Source of the DNA: Datura wrightii
Taxonomy: Eukaryota > Streptophyta > Magnoliopsida > Solanales > Solanaceae
Assembly: GCA_035772735.1 (NCBI GenBank)
Contig: JASDFA010000016.1
Location: forward strand, 152,904,501 to 152,968,500
Reading direction: 5' to 3'
DNA length: 64,000 bases
Each line of letters opens with the position of its first letter. The stretch's first letter is position 1. The notes under the pieces are model-generated. The model had not been told where the DNA came from, searched no databases, and saw nothing but the letters and a program-made list of their open reading frames with translations. The position numbers and the translations under genes were made by a program. This document shows positions 1-10,197 of this stretch, piece by piece.

Positions 1-1419
1 CGTGTCGCTAGGTAGTCCTCCCCTGGGTCTAGTATTTTGGGCACTAGCAAATTGCCCAAACTGATATTCAAGAGCCTTAGTTGCCAATTGATTGTTTTTT
101 ACTTCGGCTGCCAGTTTGACGTAGTCAGCCTGCAATTGTGCCTGGTTGGCAATCATGGTCTTGAACATTTCCTCAATAGTCGGTGATGGTGGTGGAGGAG
201 GGGCATTGTGATTTCTGAACTGATTCTGATAGCCTTGTTGCCCTCCTTGGTTTCTGTGCATACCCTGCCCTGAACCTTGGCCTTGTTGATTGTTGCTACC
301 CCACGAAAAATTCGGATGATTCCTCCAGTTCGAGTTGTAGCTACCACCAAACTGCTGTTGATTCCTCTGTGCATTGCCCACAAAGTTGACAGAATCAGGA
401 TTTGCACCACAGCACTCAGCTGAATGCTCACTACTACCACACACTTCACACCACATCTGTTGGACTGCATTAACTGAGGCTGAAGGCTGGTTCAAATTCA
501 TAGTGCTGAAATGAGTGTTTAACTGATTTTGCAAAGCAGCTATCTGTGCAGCGATAGCTATGAATCCATCCACTTCGAACACTCCCGCTGCCTTCCTTGC
601 TCCACCCCTTGAAGAATCTGCATTCCATTCCGGATTGCCTTGTGAGATTCGGTTGAGCAAAGTGTACAACTCTTCATAAGTCTTCTCCAGCGCTTGCCCT
701 CCAGCTGCTGAGTCTAACAAAATTTTAGTGTGGGGTTCCAAACCCTCAATAAAAGTGTGTACCAACACCTCATTTGACTGATGATGATGAGGACAGTCCC
801 GCAACATGGACTTGAATCTTTCCCAGGCTTGATAAAGATTTTCTCCTTCCCTCTGTTTAAAGCTTAGAATCTGACTTCTAAGTTTAGCTGTTTTACCTGA
901 AGGGAAAAATCTGATCAAGAACTTCTTTGCAAGATCATCCCACGTTGATATAGAGTTGGGTGGTTCAGCTTTTAACCACCTCTTGGCTTCACCCAATAAG
1001 GGAAATGGAAATAAGGTGAGCCGAACATAATCAGGTGACACTCCAGCGGGTATGTACGTGTCACTTATCTCCAAAAAGTTCTGGAGATGTTGTTGCGGAT
1101 CTTCGTGAGGGAGACCGGTGAACTGCCCGCTCGTGTGCAAAACTTGCACCATATTTTGCTTTAACTCAAATCTCCCCCCAGGCTCTGGTTTGCGGATGCT
1201 GGAATGTACATTATTAGCTTGTGGGATTGCCACCTCGCGAACCGGCCTGGCTGCTAGTTCCTCGGGCACTAACACTGCCCGTACAACTGGTGGATTGGGT
1301 TGCTCCATCGTAGACTGTTTGAGCAACTGTAGCTTCTTCCGAAGAGCTTCTCTACGTTGACTATGCAATTCACGTTCTGGCTCTAAGTAAGATTCCACCA
1401 ACTCCTTGTCCCTTGCCAG
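1..1419 (-). CDS. gag: gag polyprotein, Athila-like, open through the window edge (partial)
   Basis: Gag is the structural protein that forms the cytoplasmic virus-like particle and packages the RNA. Reading from CTG at 1419 down to base 1 I find 473 codons with no stop. The Retrotrans_gag-type domain (residues about 95-190, with the HEDPQQHLQNF and KKFLIRFFPSG segments) is followed near residues 325-338 by a CX2CX4HX4C zinc knuckle (CEVCGSSEHSAECC). A Gln/Asn/Gly-rich linker follows the knuckle. An in-frame TGA lies two codons before the CTG, and the first in-frame ATG comes only at about residue 36, so I chose CTG as the likely start; this is an inference. The frame probably continues into protease, as in Ath-5. 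Close relatives at 7534, 28442 and 56676 all carry stops. Confidence 0.88.
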   Translation of the reverse strand, partial: MARDKELVESYLEPERELHSQRREALRKKLQLLKQSTMEQPNPPVVRAVLVPEELAARPVREVAIPQANNVHSSIRKPEPGGRFELKQNMVQVLHTSGQFTGLPHEDPQQHLQNFLEISDTYIPAGVSPDYVRLTLFPFPLLGEAKRWLKAEPPNSISTWDDLAKKFLIRFFPSGKTAKLRSQILSFKQREGENLYQAWERFKSMLRDCPHHHQSNEVLVHTFIEGLEPHTKILLDSAAGGQALEKTYEELYTLLNRISQGNPEWNADSSRGGARKAAGVFEVDGFIAIAAQIAALQNQLNTHFSTMNLNQPSASVNAVQQMWCEVCGSSEHSAECCGANPDSVNFVGNAQRNQQQFGGSYNSNWRNHPNFSWGSNNQQGQGSGQGMHRNQGGQQGYQNQFRNHNAPPPPPSPTIEEMFKTMIANQAQLQADYVKLAAEVKNNQLATKALEYQFGQFASAQNTRPRGGLPSDT

Positions 1420-1537
1420 TGTTCACAGAAATAAAAATCTGCAAAATACAGGCTAAGACCAAGTTGTTAACACTTAAGAAAATAAAATACAAATACAGTA
1501 AATTTACACTAAACAAAATTTTACAAATCGCCTAGCC

Positions 1538-1555
1538 TCCCCGGCAACGGCGCCA
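1538..1555 (-). other. Primer binding site of Ath-1 (tRNA-Asp type)
   Basis: The minus strand reads TGGCGCCGTTGCCGGGGA six bases inside the LTR end (AACA, then AGTTTT). This is the usual Athila-lineage PBS, complementary to the 3' end of tRNA-Asp as I recall it. It primes minus-strand DNA synthesis. Confidence 0.88.
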
Positions 1556-2507
1556 AAAACTTGTTCGCGGCTGCTTCGGTATGTGTTAAAAACCGACACG
1601 CAAGTGTAAGTGGTCAAACAAGTAATAAAGTGGCTAAGTAGCCAAGTATCGATCCAAGGAGGCTGCTTTGGATATGCAAAATTTCCTAGTTCACTATATT
1701 TCTATTCTATTTCTAACTATGCTAACAACTATCCAATCAAGAATTTAGGGAGTTTTGTTTCTAAACTAATTATATACTAAACTTAACAACTATTATTTAC
1801 GTTGAATTCAGACAATGGATATGCTCATGCCAAGGTTAAGAACGAGTAATGGAGTTGATAATTATGATAATTTGGTCATCCTCTTCTTCATATTGCTAGT
1901 CAAGAACGTTTGCCTAGAAATTAGAACTCTCGTATTTAATTTCACTTTAGAATCATAAACCATTCGTCTACATTTCTGTGATCAAATGAAATTTATGACC
2001 TAACACTACAATTCCGGTTCCTAAATTGACTAATACGGCTTTCAAGTATATTTCTATCAAGAAAGCACATCAAAACCCAATTTTCCCAAATCAAGTTAAG
2101 AACAATACCCTATTAATTCACAACTTTCCAATTTCATGCTCTCTCGAGTGAAATTGGACTTTTTAGATATACATTAATGGTGGCCAATCAAGAATGTACT
2201 AAACACAAGAATTAATAGAACAATATGCAAGAAGAAGAAGAAACCATATCAATTATTACCAATAATCATTACACAAGTTCAAAACCTCAGCAAGAAAGGA
2301 ATTAGCCACTCATTCTTGGATTAATCGTCCTAGAATGAGTGTAAATCATGCATACAATTGAAGGAAAAGAAGAAGGGAAGAGAAGAAAACTCTTATCTTT
2401 TCTATTCTTCAACTGCCACAAAACCACGTTCCTCTCTCCACTCCTGAACTCTGCTAAAAACTCGAACTAAAAAAAAAGAAGACTCTTTAAAAATAACCTA
2501 AGTGTGC

Positions 2508-2515
2508 TATTTATA
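2508..2515 (-). promoter_or_regulatory. TATA box of the Ath-1 LTR promoter
   Basis: TATAAATA on the minus strand is followed by GCACACTTAGGTT. The same block follows the TATA box in the LTRs at 6499, 46530 and 57704, so transcription of R probably starts about 30 bases downstream. Confidence 0.7.
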
Positions 2516-2551
2516 CTAGTGGGAAATTTTTCCCGGAATAACAAGCAATAT

Positions 2552-2682
2552 GTCACGGAGGCCAACGCGGAGCACTGCCTCCGTGACACGGCGTGGACGC
2601 GGACCCTCTTTGGAAATTTCAGGGTTCGGATAATTGGTCTCAACGTGGCACGGAGGCCATCGCGGAGGCCTATCTCCGTGCC
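2552..2682. repeat. Paired U3 hairpins of the Ath-1 LTR
   Basis: There are two inverted repeats. At 2552-2587 an 11-bp perfect stem (gtcacggaggc / gcctccgtgac) closes a loop holding AACGCGGAG. At 2647-2682 a 9-bp perfect stem (ggcacggag / ctccgtgcc) closes a loop holding ATCGCGGAG. The same cassette recurs in all TGATCTTGGGC LTRs of the 1.4-kb type and inside Ath-5 at 50971-51090. Confidence 0.8.
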
Positions 2683-3027
2683 ACGGAACTGACGCGCAGG
2701 CACACTGGAAATAGCCTAATTAATTTCTGCCCAGGCAGTGTGCTACCGCGATGGCAGCGTGGCACGGCTCCATCGCGGAGCCAGTGTAAAATGTGCCATC
2801 CAAGGTCTTTTCCACGCTCGCATCCAAGTCCAACTCCGACATAGTTCCAACACGCATTTTAGCTCCTAAAAATCACATTATCCTGCAAAACAAATGCTAA
2901 TCATGTTGGTTAGTATAAATTCGCATTTTATTACCAAATACATGATATTATATACACGTTGCACAACAAACAAGGTAAAAATGATACGTTTGAGTATCAC
3001 TTGGGCATATAAATTTGCCCAAGATCA

Positions 3028-4219
3028 CGCATCCACATCTGCCACCAGCAGTAAAAGAGTAAGAATTGGGGCAGCAGTACCAGCAGCACCATCTATTCCT
3101 CGAGGGCAACACAGATAATATGGAACAAGATGGGTGACAGATGAGGTAAAGAAATGGTATTCTAAACACAAGGAAACCAAGTATTTCCCGGAGGAACAGA
3201 TAGCACGGGAACCACTAGCACAGGAATTCCTAAGGATCCTACATAGGATTGACATTGCTGGGTTAAACTTAATTTTTGAAGAACCCAAAGAGTGCAATCT
3301 CCATCTTATCCGGGAATTCTATGCTAACTGGAACCCGACTTTGCGCAGCCACACCATCAAGATCAGAGGGCAGGTGGTTACTTTTGAACCACAGCATCTA
3401 AATGCAATCTTGGGGACATGGGACACAAACGCTCATGTCCTCCGCTAGCTGAACATCACTCCACCATATGCAGATATCAGACGCACTTGATGTGGAGCTC
3501 GATCGACAGCCAGGTGGAGTCGTCACAAGGAAAGGGGATACCACCAGATATTTCCATATTCCTAGATGAATAGAGAAGCTCATATATGGTTAAATATAGT
3601 TTGCTCTTGTCTGATCCTGGGGGTGCACATGACTGATGTCACCCGGGATAGAGTTTGTCTGGTTTATGCATTGATGAAAGGGCTGGAAATTAATGTTAGA
3701 GAGGTGATCATCTCTGCCATGAAGAGAGCCAAACTGCATCAGGGGCATCGGTATGGGTTCGGTGGTCTTCTCACCGCTTTTCTTAGGGGCCATGGTATTG
3801 AAGAAGAGGCCTTGGATTACATCCCACACATTAATCGTCGGGCTTTGGACGTCACCAAGACCAAAGCACCCGACACCACATATGGGCCAGTACTTACACT
3901 CGCCGAGCGTCATGCTCGGAATGACCAGTTCATGGCCAGATTGTATGGTATGTAGATGCTGCAGTTATGGAATGGTGGGAGGCCTGCTACAGAGAATGAA
4001 CTGTGGCAGCTCGAGATGGACTATCCATTTAATGAGCATGCCCGATCCTTGTGCAAAATTGGTCCCGCATTTGTAGAGCTTGTGGATGATGACGTCCCTA
4101 CTGATGAGGAAACACGCCGGGAGGACTCAGACATTGAGTCGAAGGAAGATGGCAGGGACGATTCTAATCTTGGCGATGAGGCAATGGCACCTGATGAAGA
4201 GATTGACTATTTTGATTGA
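3028..4219 (+). pseudogene. env-like (third) ORF of Ath-2, 5'-truncated with four stops
   Basis: The frame beginning at 3029 is homologous over its length to the minus-strand ORF at 48881-50100 in Ath-5. It keeps the segments AREPLAQEF, FEEPKECNLHLIREFYANW and the acidic C-terminus ending EEIDYFD. It resembles the domain I remember as 'putative plant transposon protein'. In Athila elements the ORF at this place is called env-like by position only, and I see no signal peptide or transmembrane segment. In-frame stops occur near 3115, 3446, 3488 and 3953. Those at 3446 and 3953 stand where Ath-5 has CAG. The 5' end, including the start codon, is cut off by Ath-1. It is non-functional. Confidence 0.8.
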
Positions 4220-5990
4220 TCAGGGTGTTACACCACCCAAACTTTGTTTTTAATTGCAGATATGTGAACACTGGGGATAGTGTTCCGATTAAGTGTGGGG
4301 TGGGAGTAGTTACGTGCTAGTGTAGAAATGCTGTTTGTGTTTGTGCTTATGTGGATGTGCTATTTGTGACTCTGTGACTCTGTGTTTCATGTTATGTGGC
4401 TGATGAATTTGTTGTAGCTGGTGATGTAATAAATAGTAAGCTACTTGTGGAAGTTATGTGTAAATTTTTTGATTATATTTATTTTTTTCTATCGATTTTT
4501 TGTTTGGGTTTCTCAGTTTTTGTTTTTGGTGCTTTTCCCGAGAATAGTCCCCTTGAACCGACGTCTTAGATAGCGACTATTCCCTATGATGGATGGATGA
4601 CGACCATCTTAAGGGAAATTTAGTGGATAGGTTTAGATTGTTTTTCTTTCTTTTGTTTTCCAAACGTGTAGCTAATTAATGGTTGGACATTCTTGTTATG
4701 TGCTACACATGATTGTAAGATGCAAGTGTGATTCATACGGAAGCATGCAAATGTGTTGAAAACATGTTGAGATACCTAGGCCCTAGAATTCGACTCGGTG
4801 TGATCAAGGCTTAATTATTGAATTCTTGTAATTAACTGAATGAAGAGTCTGTGAATATGTCTTAAGTTGAGCATGTGCAGTGACTGTGAGTTTTCGAATA
4901 TTCCATGCTATTGTGAAGTGTATAGAACTTTCCTGGTGTATATATTAAACGAAATGAAGGATGTGGATTGTAGGAAAGGATGTAGGCATTTCTTTGAATG
5001 AACCAAAATTTTCTCCCTTATCGTACCCACCTTGAATGTTAAATCCTAGTTAGCTCCATTGAGCCTTTAGCCTATTCTTTGATAGATACAACCCAAGCTT
5101 AATCCCTTTTTTTTCATTAGCCGTGAATTTGATCCAAAACTCCTAAGCGCTTAAGTAAAAAATAACAATTTTCTCAAAGAGTGAAGGAGTGAGAATCTTG
5201 AAATGGAAGGGAAAGTGGAAGTTGTGAAAGTTAAAGAAAAGGACAAAGGTGCACTTGTTTGGAATTGATTAATTGTTAGTAGAGAGTAAGAAAATCAATG
5301 AATGAAAAAAGTTGCTTAAATACTCTTTGCTAGTAAGTCGAGTGTGCCTAAAGAAATGGGAACAAAAACAAAGAGAAAATTCAAGAGTGAGAGGATTGAG
5401 GAAGAAGCAATGTCCGTAATGAATGTGGGATGTATTAAAAGCACTTGGGGAAGCTAGTTACTGTTATTGGTTAGCCCAGTATTTACTAGTTCCTTAGCTT
5501 ACATTACAACCCATTAAGTCTTACGTGATCTTACGTCATGCATCCTCAAATTAGTGGACTAAAACACTAAGGGCAAACTTATGGTTCACGACATGTTGCA
5601 TGTGAATTCTTCGGGAGAGCGAGCGTAATCTTATTCACGTACCCCTACATGTAGTGCTTTGGAAATTTTATGAGTGAACATGGGGTAACGCTCTTGTGTT
5701 GTGAGGGCACATGCTTAATGAGAGATAACATTCGTGTCGGATGTCTTGATCGGTTGATTTGCATGAGTTTGCCAAGATGAAGAGTCGATTCTTGAGGTTA
5801 GGAGGTCTTAATGTGGTGTATTTCATTTCATTGATGAAACCGTGCATGCTCTCTTGATGATTTTCTATCTTAAATAATCTTTATAGCCGTAGCTTGAATG
5901 GTCTCACCGAATTAGCTATGCATGAGTTTCAATTGCATGAGATGTGAAAGGATTGTTCGAGGACGAACAAGGTTTTAAGTGTGGGGTAGG
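4220..5990 (+). other. 3' non-coding leader of Ath-2 with putative polypurine tract
   Basis: There is no credible ORF in this 1.77 kb. It is colinear with 30960-32830 in Ath-4 and, reversed, with 47049-48880 in Ath-5. Shared landmarks include an 'aagtgtggggt' block near 4291, 'gatggatggatgacgacc' near 4590, and the segment before the LTR, 'tgttcgaggacgaacaa' at 5953. The purine-rich stretch gtggggtagg at 5981-5990 abuts the LTR and is the likely plus-strand primer. Confidence 0.72.
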
Positions 5991-6235
5991 TGATCTTGGG
6001 CATAATTGCATGCCCAAGTGATACTTTAATACTTCATTTCTACTAGTTTATCCACTTTTATGTGTGCATTCTCATGTGATTTGTATGTAAATGTGAATTT
6101 ATACTAACCAACATGATTAGTATTGTTTTGCAGTCTAGAAGGATTTTTTGGAAGCTAATCTACAAGTTGGTGAAGTGTAGAAATGGACTCGGAAGCAAGA
6201 AGCGGAAGTCGACAAGGAAATTGGCCAAGTTTGGT

Positions 6236-6470
6236 GCTCCGCGATGGAGGCCGTGTCACGCTACCATCGCGGAAGCATTCTTCCTAGAAGGAATTTTAAC
6301 ATGATTTCCAGTGGAGGTGCGCGATGGCACCGTGTCACGGAGCCTAAGCTCCGCGTTTACCTCAGTGCCACGCTGAAGACAATTACCTGGAAGCTGAATT
6401 CTAGTGAGGCTCCGCGACAGGGCCGTGGCACGGAGCTGATGCTCTGCGATACACTCCGTGCCACGTTGCC
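6236..6470. repeat. U3 hairpin cassettes of the shared Athila-like LTR
   Basis: This GC-rich block has several dyads. The best is a perfect 12-bp stem, cgtggcacggag at 6424-6435 paired with ctccgtgccacg at 6454-6465. Weaker ones pair cacggagc with gctccgcg near 6335-6355. The block ends about 35 bp before the TATA box, as in Ath-1. Confidence 0.75.
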
Positions 6471-6498
6471 AGTTATTCCGGGAAAAATTTCTCACTTG

Positions 6499-6506
6499 TA
6501 TAAATA
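6499..6506 (+). promoter_or_regulatory. TATA box of the shared LTR
   Basis: TATAAATA is followed by GCACACTTAGG, the same context as in the other Athila-like LTRs here. Confidence 0.7.
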
Positions 6507-7405
6507 GCACACTTAGGTTTTATTTTAAAGTATCTGATATTTTGAGCAAGAACGTGGATAGCAGGCAGTTGAGAAGAAGAATTCCTAGGGTTAATTCTCT
6601 TCCTTTTCCTCTTTAATTTCAATTGCTTGTATGATTTCTACTTGTTTGAAGATGTTTAATCCGCAAATGAGTTGATAATTCACCTCTTGCTGAGGTTGAG
6701 GATAATTGCAGAAGAATGTAATTAATGATTATTTCAGTTTTTATCTTCTCTATAACGGTTATTCTACCAATTCTTTCTTTTACTACGTTAATGTTTGGCC
6801 AATGTTAATGTATATTCTAGAATTCCAATTTCGATTCCGAAAGGGACACTAATTGGATAGATGTGAATTGGTGGAATATGTTCTTGTCTTGGTTGAGAAA
6901 TTAGGTGAAGATTTACGTTCAGAATAGAAATATATCTGTAATATCATATTTGGTCATTTATGGAATTTGTTATGTATAGCTAGAACATGGGGTTTTTGCA
7001 TCACAGAAATGTGTAATGTAAGTCTCGTGATTCTTTAATTGGTGAGGAGTCGAAAGATCCAATCCATGGGTTATTAATTCCTGACTAACAACCGAAGAGA
7101 AGATTGACTGAACTTTAATTAATAAATTACATCCTTGCATGTTTGCCTTAACCTCAGCTTGTTCGCTGCTATTGTTCAGACTTTAACTTACAATATTCAC
7201 TTAGGTTCACATTAACTATTAAGCTTGACTCAAAAGCATTATTTGTTTTGGTTGTCTACTTGCATAACGAAATCATTTACTAACAATTAGGAAAATTACT
7301 GCCATATTACAGTCCCTGTGGGATCGATACCTGGCTTGAAATAAAGCCACTTTACTACTTGTACGACCACGTGCACTTGTGTGTAGTTGGGACCAAACAA
7401 GTTTT

Positions 7406-7423
7406 TGGCGCCGTTGCCGGGGA
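7406..7423 (+). other. Primer binding site of Ath-3 (tRNA-Asp type)
   Basis: TGGCGCCGTTGCCGGGGA starts six bases after the LTR end. It is the same 18-mer as in Ath-1. Confidence 0.88.
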
Positions 7424-7533
7424 CTGGCGAAATTGGTTATTTAATTTTCTTAGTGTTGGTTTACAAGTTTGACACAAAGGTTGGTGACTTGATCTTAGCA
7501 AATCCTCTTGTTGGTACTAAATTTTTCTGAACG

Positions 7534-9215
7534 TTGGCAAGAGACAAGGAGTTGGTGGATTCGTTTATAGAGCCAGAGAGACAATTTCATCGACAAAGAA
7601 GGGAAGCCCTAGAGAATAAGCTACAGTTATTAAGGCAGGCAATCCTGGAGCAGCAACAGAATCCACCGATTGTAAGGGCAGTTTTAGTGCCCGAAGATAT
7701 GGTAGCAAGACCGATCTGCGAAGTGGCAATCCCACACGCGAATAATGTAACATCCAGCATTCGCAGACCGGAGCCAGGAGGGAGATTCGAAATCAAGCAG
7801 AATATGGTGTAGTTATTGCACACCAACGGGCAATTTACAAGTCTCCCTCATGAAGATCCGCAACAACATCTCCAAAACTTTTTGGAGATAAGTGACACCT
7901 ATATCCCAGCTGGAGTATCATCCGACTATGTGAGGCTTACATTATTCTCGTTCTCACTGCTGGGGGAAGCAAAGAGGGGGTTGAAGGCTGAACCATCAAA
8001 TCCTATCACTACTTGGGATGACCTCGCAAGGAAGTTTTTGATACGATTCTTTCCATCAGGGAAGACTGCAAAGCTTCGGTGTCAAATTCTAAGCTTCAAA
8101 CAAAAAGAGGGTGAGAATTTGTATTAGGCTTGGGAAATATTTAAGTCTATGCTTAGAGATTTCCCTCATCATTACCAAGCTAAAGAGGTGTTGGTGCATA
8201 CGTTCATTGAGGGTTTGGAACCGCATACTAAGATATTGTTGGATTCAGCAGCCGGTGGGCAGGCATTGGAGAAGACCTACGAAGAGCTTTACACTTTATT
8301 AAACCGTATTTCACAGGGAAATCCTGAATGGAATGCGGATTCAACTCGAGGAGGAGCAAAGAAAGCCGCAAGGGTCTTTGAGATGGATGGTTTCACAGCT
8401 ATCGCTGCACAGATAGTTGCTTTGCAAAATCAACTTAACATTCATTTCAGCGGTATGAGTTTGAAGCAGGCATAGGTCCCAGTCAATGAAGTTCATCAGG
8501 TTTGGTGTGAAGTCTGTGGAAGTAGTGAACATTCAGCTGAGTATTGTGGTGCAAATACGGATTCGGTAAATTTTGTTGGAAACGCCCAGAGGAACAGTAA
8601 TCAACAGTATGGCAACAGTTATAACCCAAATTGGAGGAATCATCCGAATTTTTCATGGGGGAGTACTAGTCATCAAGGACAGAGTCCAAATCAGGGCATG
8701 TAGAGAAACCAAGGGGGGCATCACAATTTTCAGCCACAATATAGAGGAAACAATGCACCTCCTCCATCCAGCAATATCGAGGATATGCTCAAAACCATAA
8801 TAGCTAACCAAGCACAGATGCAGGATGATTATGTAAAATTAACTGCTGAAATGAAAAATCAGCAGTTAGCTACAAAGGCATTGGAGTATCAGTTTGGACA
8901 GTTAGCTGGAGCCCAAAACACCAAACCGATGGGAGGATTACCAAGCGATACAAACTTAAATCCTAAGCAAGTCAATGCAGTTACTACCAGGAATGGAACT
9001 CAACTCAAGGAGGTGGAACCAGAAAGGCCACCTCAGCAATTTGGAGCGGCAGAAAAGGATGAAGGACATGATGATGTGAGAGGGAAGGAAAAGGCAGCCG
9101 AGATAGAAAGACCACAGCCCCCGTTTCCTCAGAGATTTAAAAAGCCCAAGGAGGAAGCTTGCTTCAAGAAATTCATGGAAGTGTCGAAACGGGTACATAT
9201 TTTTTCCTTTAGTTG
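7534..9215 (+). pseudogene. gag: gag of Ath-3 (decayed)
   Basis: The frame aligns with Ath-1 and Ath-5 gag from the ARDKELV segment onward. The CTG start of the other copies is TTG here (7534), again two codons after a TGA. The capsid-type domain covers roughly 7845-8130, and the CX2CX4HX4C knuckle (CEVCGSSEHSAEYC) lies near 8510-8550. Stops include TAG at 7810 (CAG in Ath-1 and Ath-5), 8125, 8473 and 8701. The linker towards protease (8785-9215) is open and carries the Pro-rich PPFPQRFKKPKEE segment found in the other copies. It cannot make full-length gag. Confidence 0.85.
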
Positions 9216-9220
9216 ATGTT

Positions 9221-9956
9221 TTGCAGGGAGTGCCGAAATATGCCAAGTACATCAAGGACATTGTGGCAAACAAAAGCAGATTGACGAAGTACGCTACAGT
9301 GGCGTTTACTGAGGAGTGCACCTCCCGAATACAGAATAGATTGCCGACAAAGCTCAAGGATCCTGGGAGCTTCACTATTCAGATTACAATTGGGCAGTCT
9401 ATTCAAGCTCGCGAATTGTGTGATTTGGGAGCAAGCATAAATTTGATGCCAATATCAGTGTTTAAGAAGTTGGGGATGGGCATCCCTAGACCCACTAATG
9501 TGATCTTGCATCTAGCTGACTGTTCATTGGCCAGACCTGATGGTATTGTGAAGGATGTGCTAGTGCAAGTAGGCTCCCTCATTTTTCTGATGGATTTTAT
9601 AATTCTGGATTTTGAGCCAGATGCGGAAGTCCTATTTCTTTTGGGACGTCCCTTCTTGGCAACCGGGCGAGCCTTAATCGATGTGGCTGCTGGGCAGCTA
9701 ACCATGCAAGCGCATGACAAAGTATAGGTTTTTGATGTGTACAAGGCAATGAAGCTACCGACCATTTATGAGGAGCTATCAGCAATCAGTGTTTTAAATT
9801 AGGAATCGACCCTCCAGATTCTGGACTCACAGGACCCATTGGAGAGAGCCTTGGTGGGCTATGATCATTTAGGGGACAGTGCTACATATGAGATTTTGCA
9901 GACTTTGAATGAGCCAAAATGGTTCTTCAGGAAGTAGGACTTTGAACCATTGAAGA
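9221..9956 (+). pseudogene. pol: aspartic protease region of Ath-3
   Basis: A retropepsin-type protease would cut the gag-pol polyprotein. The frame 9221-9727 carries the active-site motif as DLGASIN (near 9425) and the later LLGRPFLATG segment (near 9640). The usual active-site triplet is D-T/S-G. DLG is seen in every Athila-like copy here, so it is a lineage trait and not damage. Stops at 9725, 9800 and about 9935 break the way into RT. Confidence 0.82.
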
Positions 9957-10197
9957 GGTCCATGGAACCCTCGCCAAGGCCATCAATTGAGGAGGCACCG
10001 AAATTGGAGTTAAAATCATTGCCTCCATATCTGCAGTATGTATTTTTGGGTGAAGATGACACCTTGCAAGTCATCATTTCAGCAGAACTGATAGATGCAC
10101 AAGTGAAAGATGCATTAGTGGTCCTTAAGAGGTAGAAGAGAGCAATGGGTTGGCAGATGTTGGACATTAAGGGGATTAGTCCAGCTTTCTGCTGCAC
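9957..10197 (+). other. Degenerate protease-RT linker of Ath-3
   Basis: A 61-codon open stretch (9950-10135) keeps the acidic segment YLQYVFLGEDDTLQVIISAE, which matches the reversed region at 54170-54270 in Ath-5. It ends in a TAG. No catalytic motif is seen. Confidence 0.55.

Larger units (their letters stand above)
1..3027 (-). mobile_element. Ath-1: 5' part of an Athila-like Ty3/gypsy element
   Basis: The visible parts, read on the minus strand, are a 5' LTR (1562-3027), a tRNA-Asp-type PBS (1538-1555) and a gag frame without stops that leaves the window at position 1. The rest of the element lies to the left. The right LTR edge abuts an env-like ORF of the opposite orientation at 3028, so Ath-1 is a younger insertion into an older relative. 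The right flanking bases cgcat should recur as a target duplication at the other end. The open gag makes this the least decayed copy here. Confidence 0.9.
1562..3027 (-). repeat. 5' LTR of Ath-1
   Basis: The LTR is 1466 bp. On the minus strand it begins TGATCTTGGGC and ends GCGAACA, and it aligns along its length with the LTRs at 5991, 45636 and 56808. A TATA box sits at 2508-2515, and two strong hairpins in U3 (2552-2682) lie just upstream of it. The GC-rich hairpin block contrasts with the AT-rich rest. Confidence 0.9.
3028..7399 (+). mobile_element. Ath-2: 3' part of an older Athila-like element
   Basis: This segment holds, in plus orientation, an env-like pseudogene, a 1.8-kb 3' non-coding leader, a purine-rich tract and an LTR. 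Its 5' side is cut by the Ath-1 insertion and lies left of the window. Its LTR (5991-7399) is followed directly by a PBS and gag, so it is shared with Ath-3. Confidence 0.82.
5991..7399 (+). repeat. Athila-like LTR shared by Ath-2 and Ath-3
   Basis: The LTR is 1409 bp, starting TGATCTTGGG and ending ACCAAACA. Upstream it has the 3' leader and purine tract of a 3' LTR. Downstream it has AGTTTT, a PBS and gag, as in a 5' LTR. It carries a TATA box at 6499 and the U3 hairpin cassettes. Confidence 0.88.

Noticed and set aside
153..470. 105-codon minus-strand frame
   Set aside because: It is an alternative phase within the open Ath-1 gag; the same shadow appears in Ath-3 (8573-8800) and Ath-5 (55404-55637).
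8956..9375. 139-codon minus-strand frame
   Set aside because: Antisense shadow of the gag-protease frame of Ath-3; a matching shadow is not kept in the other copies.
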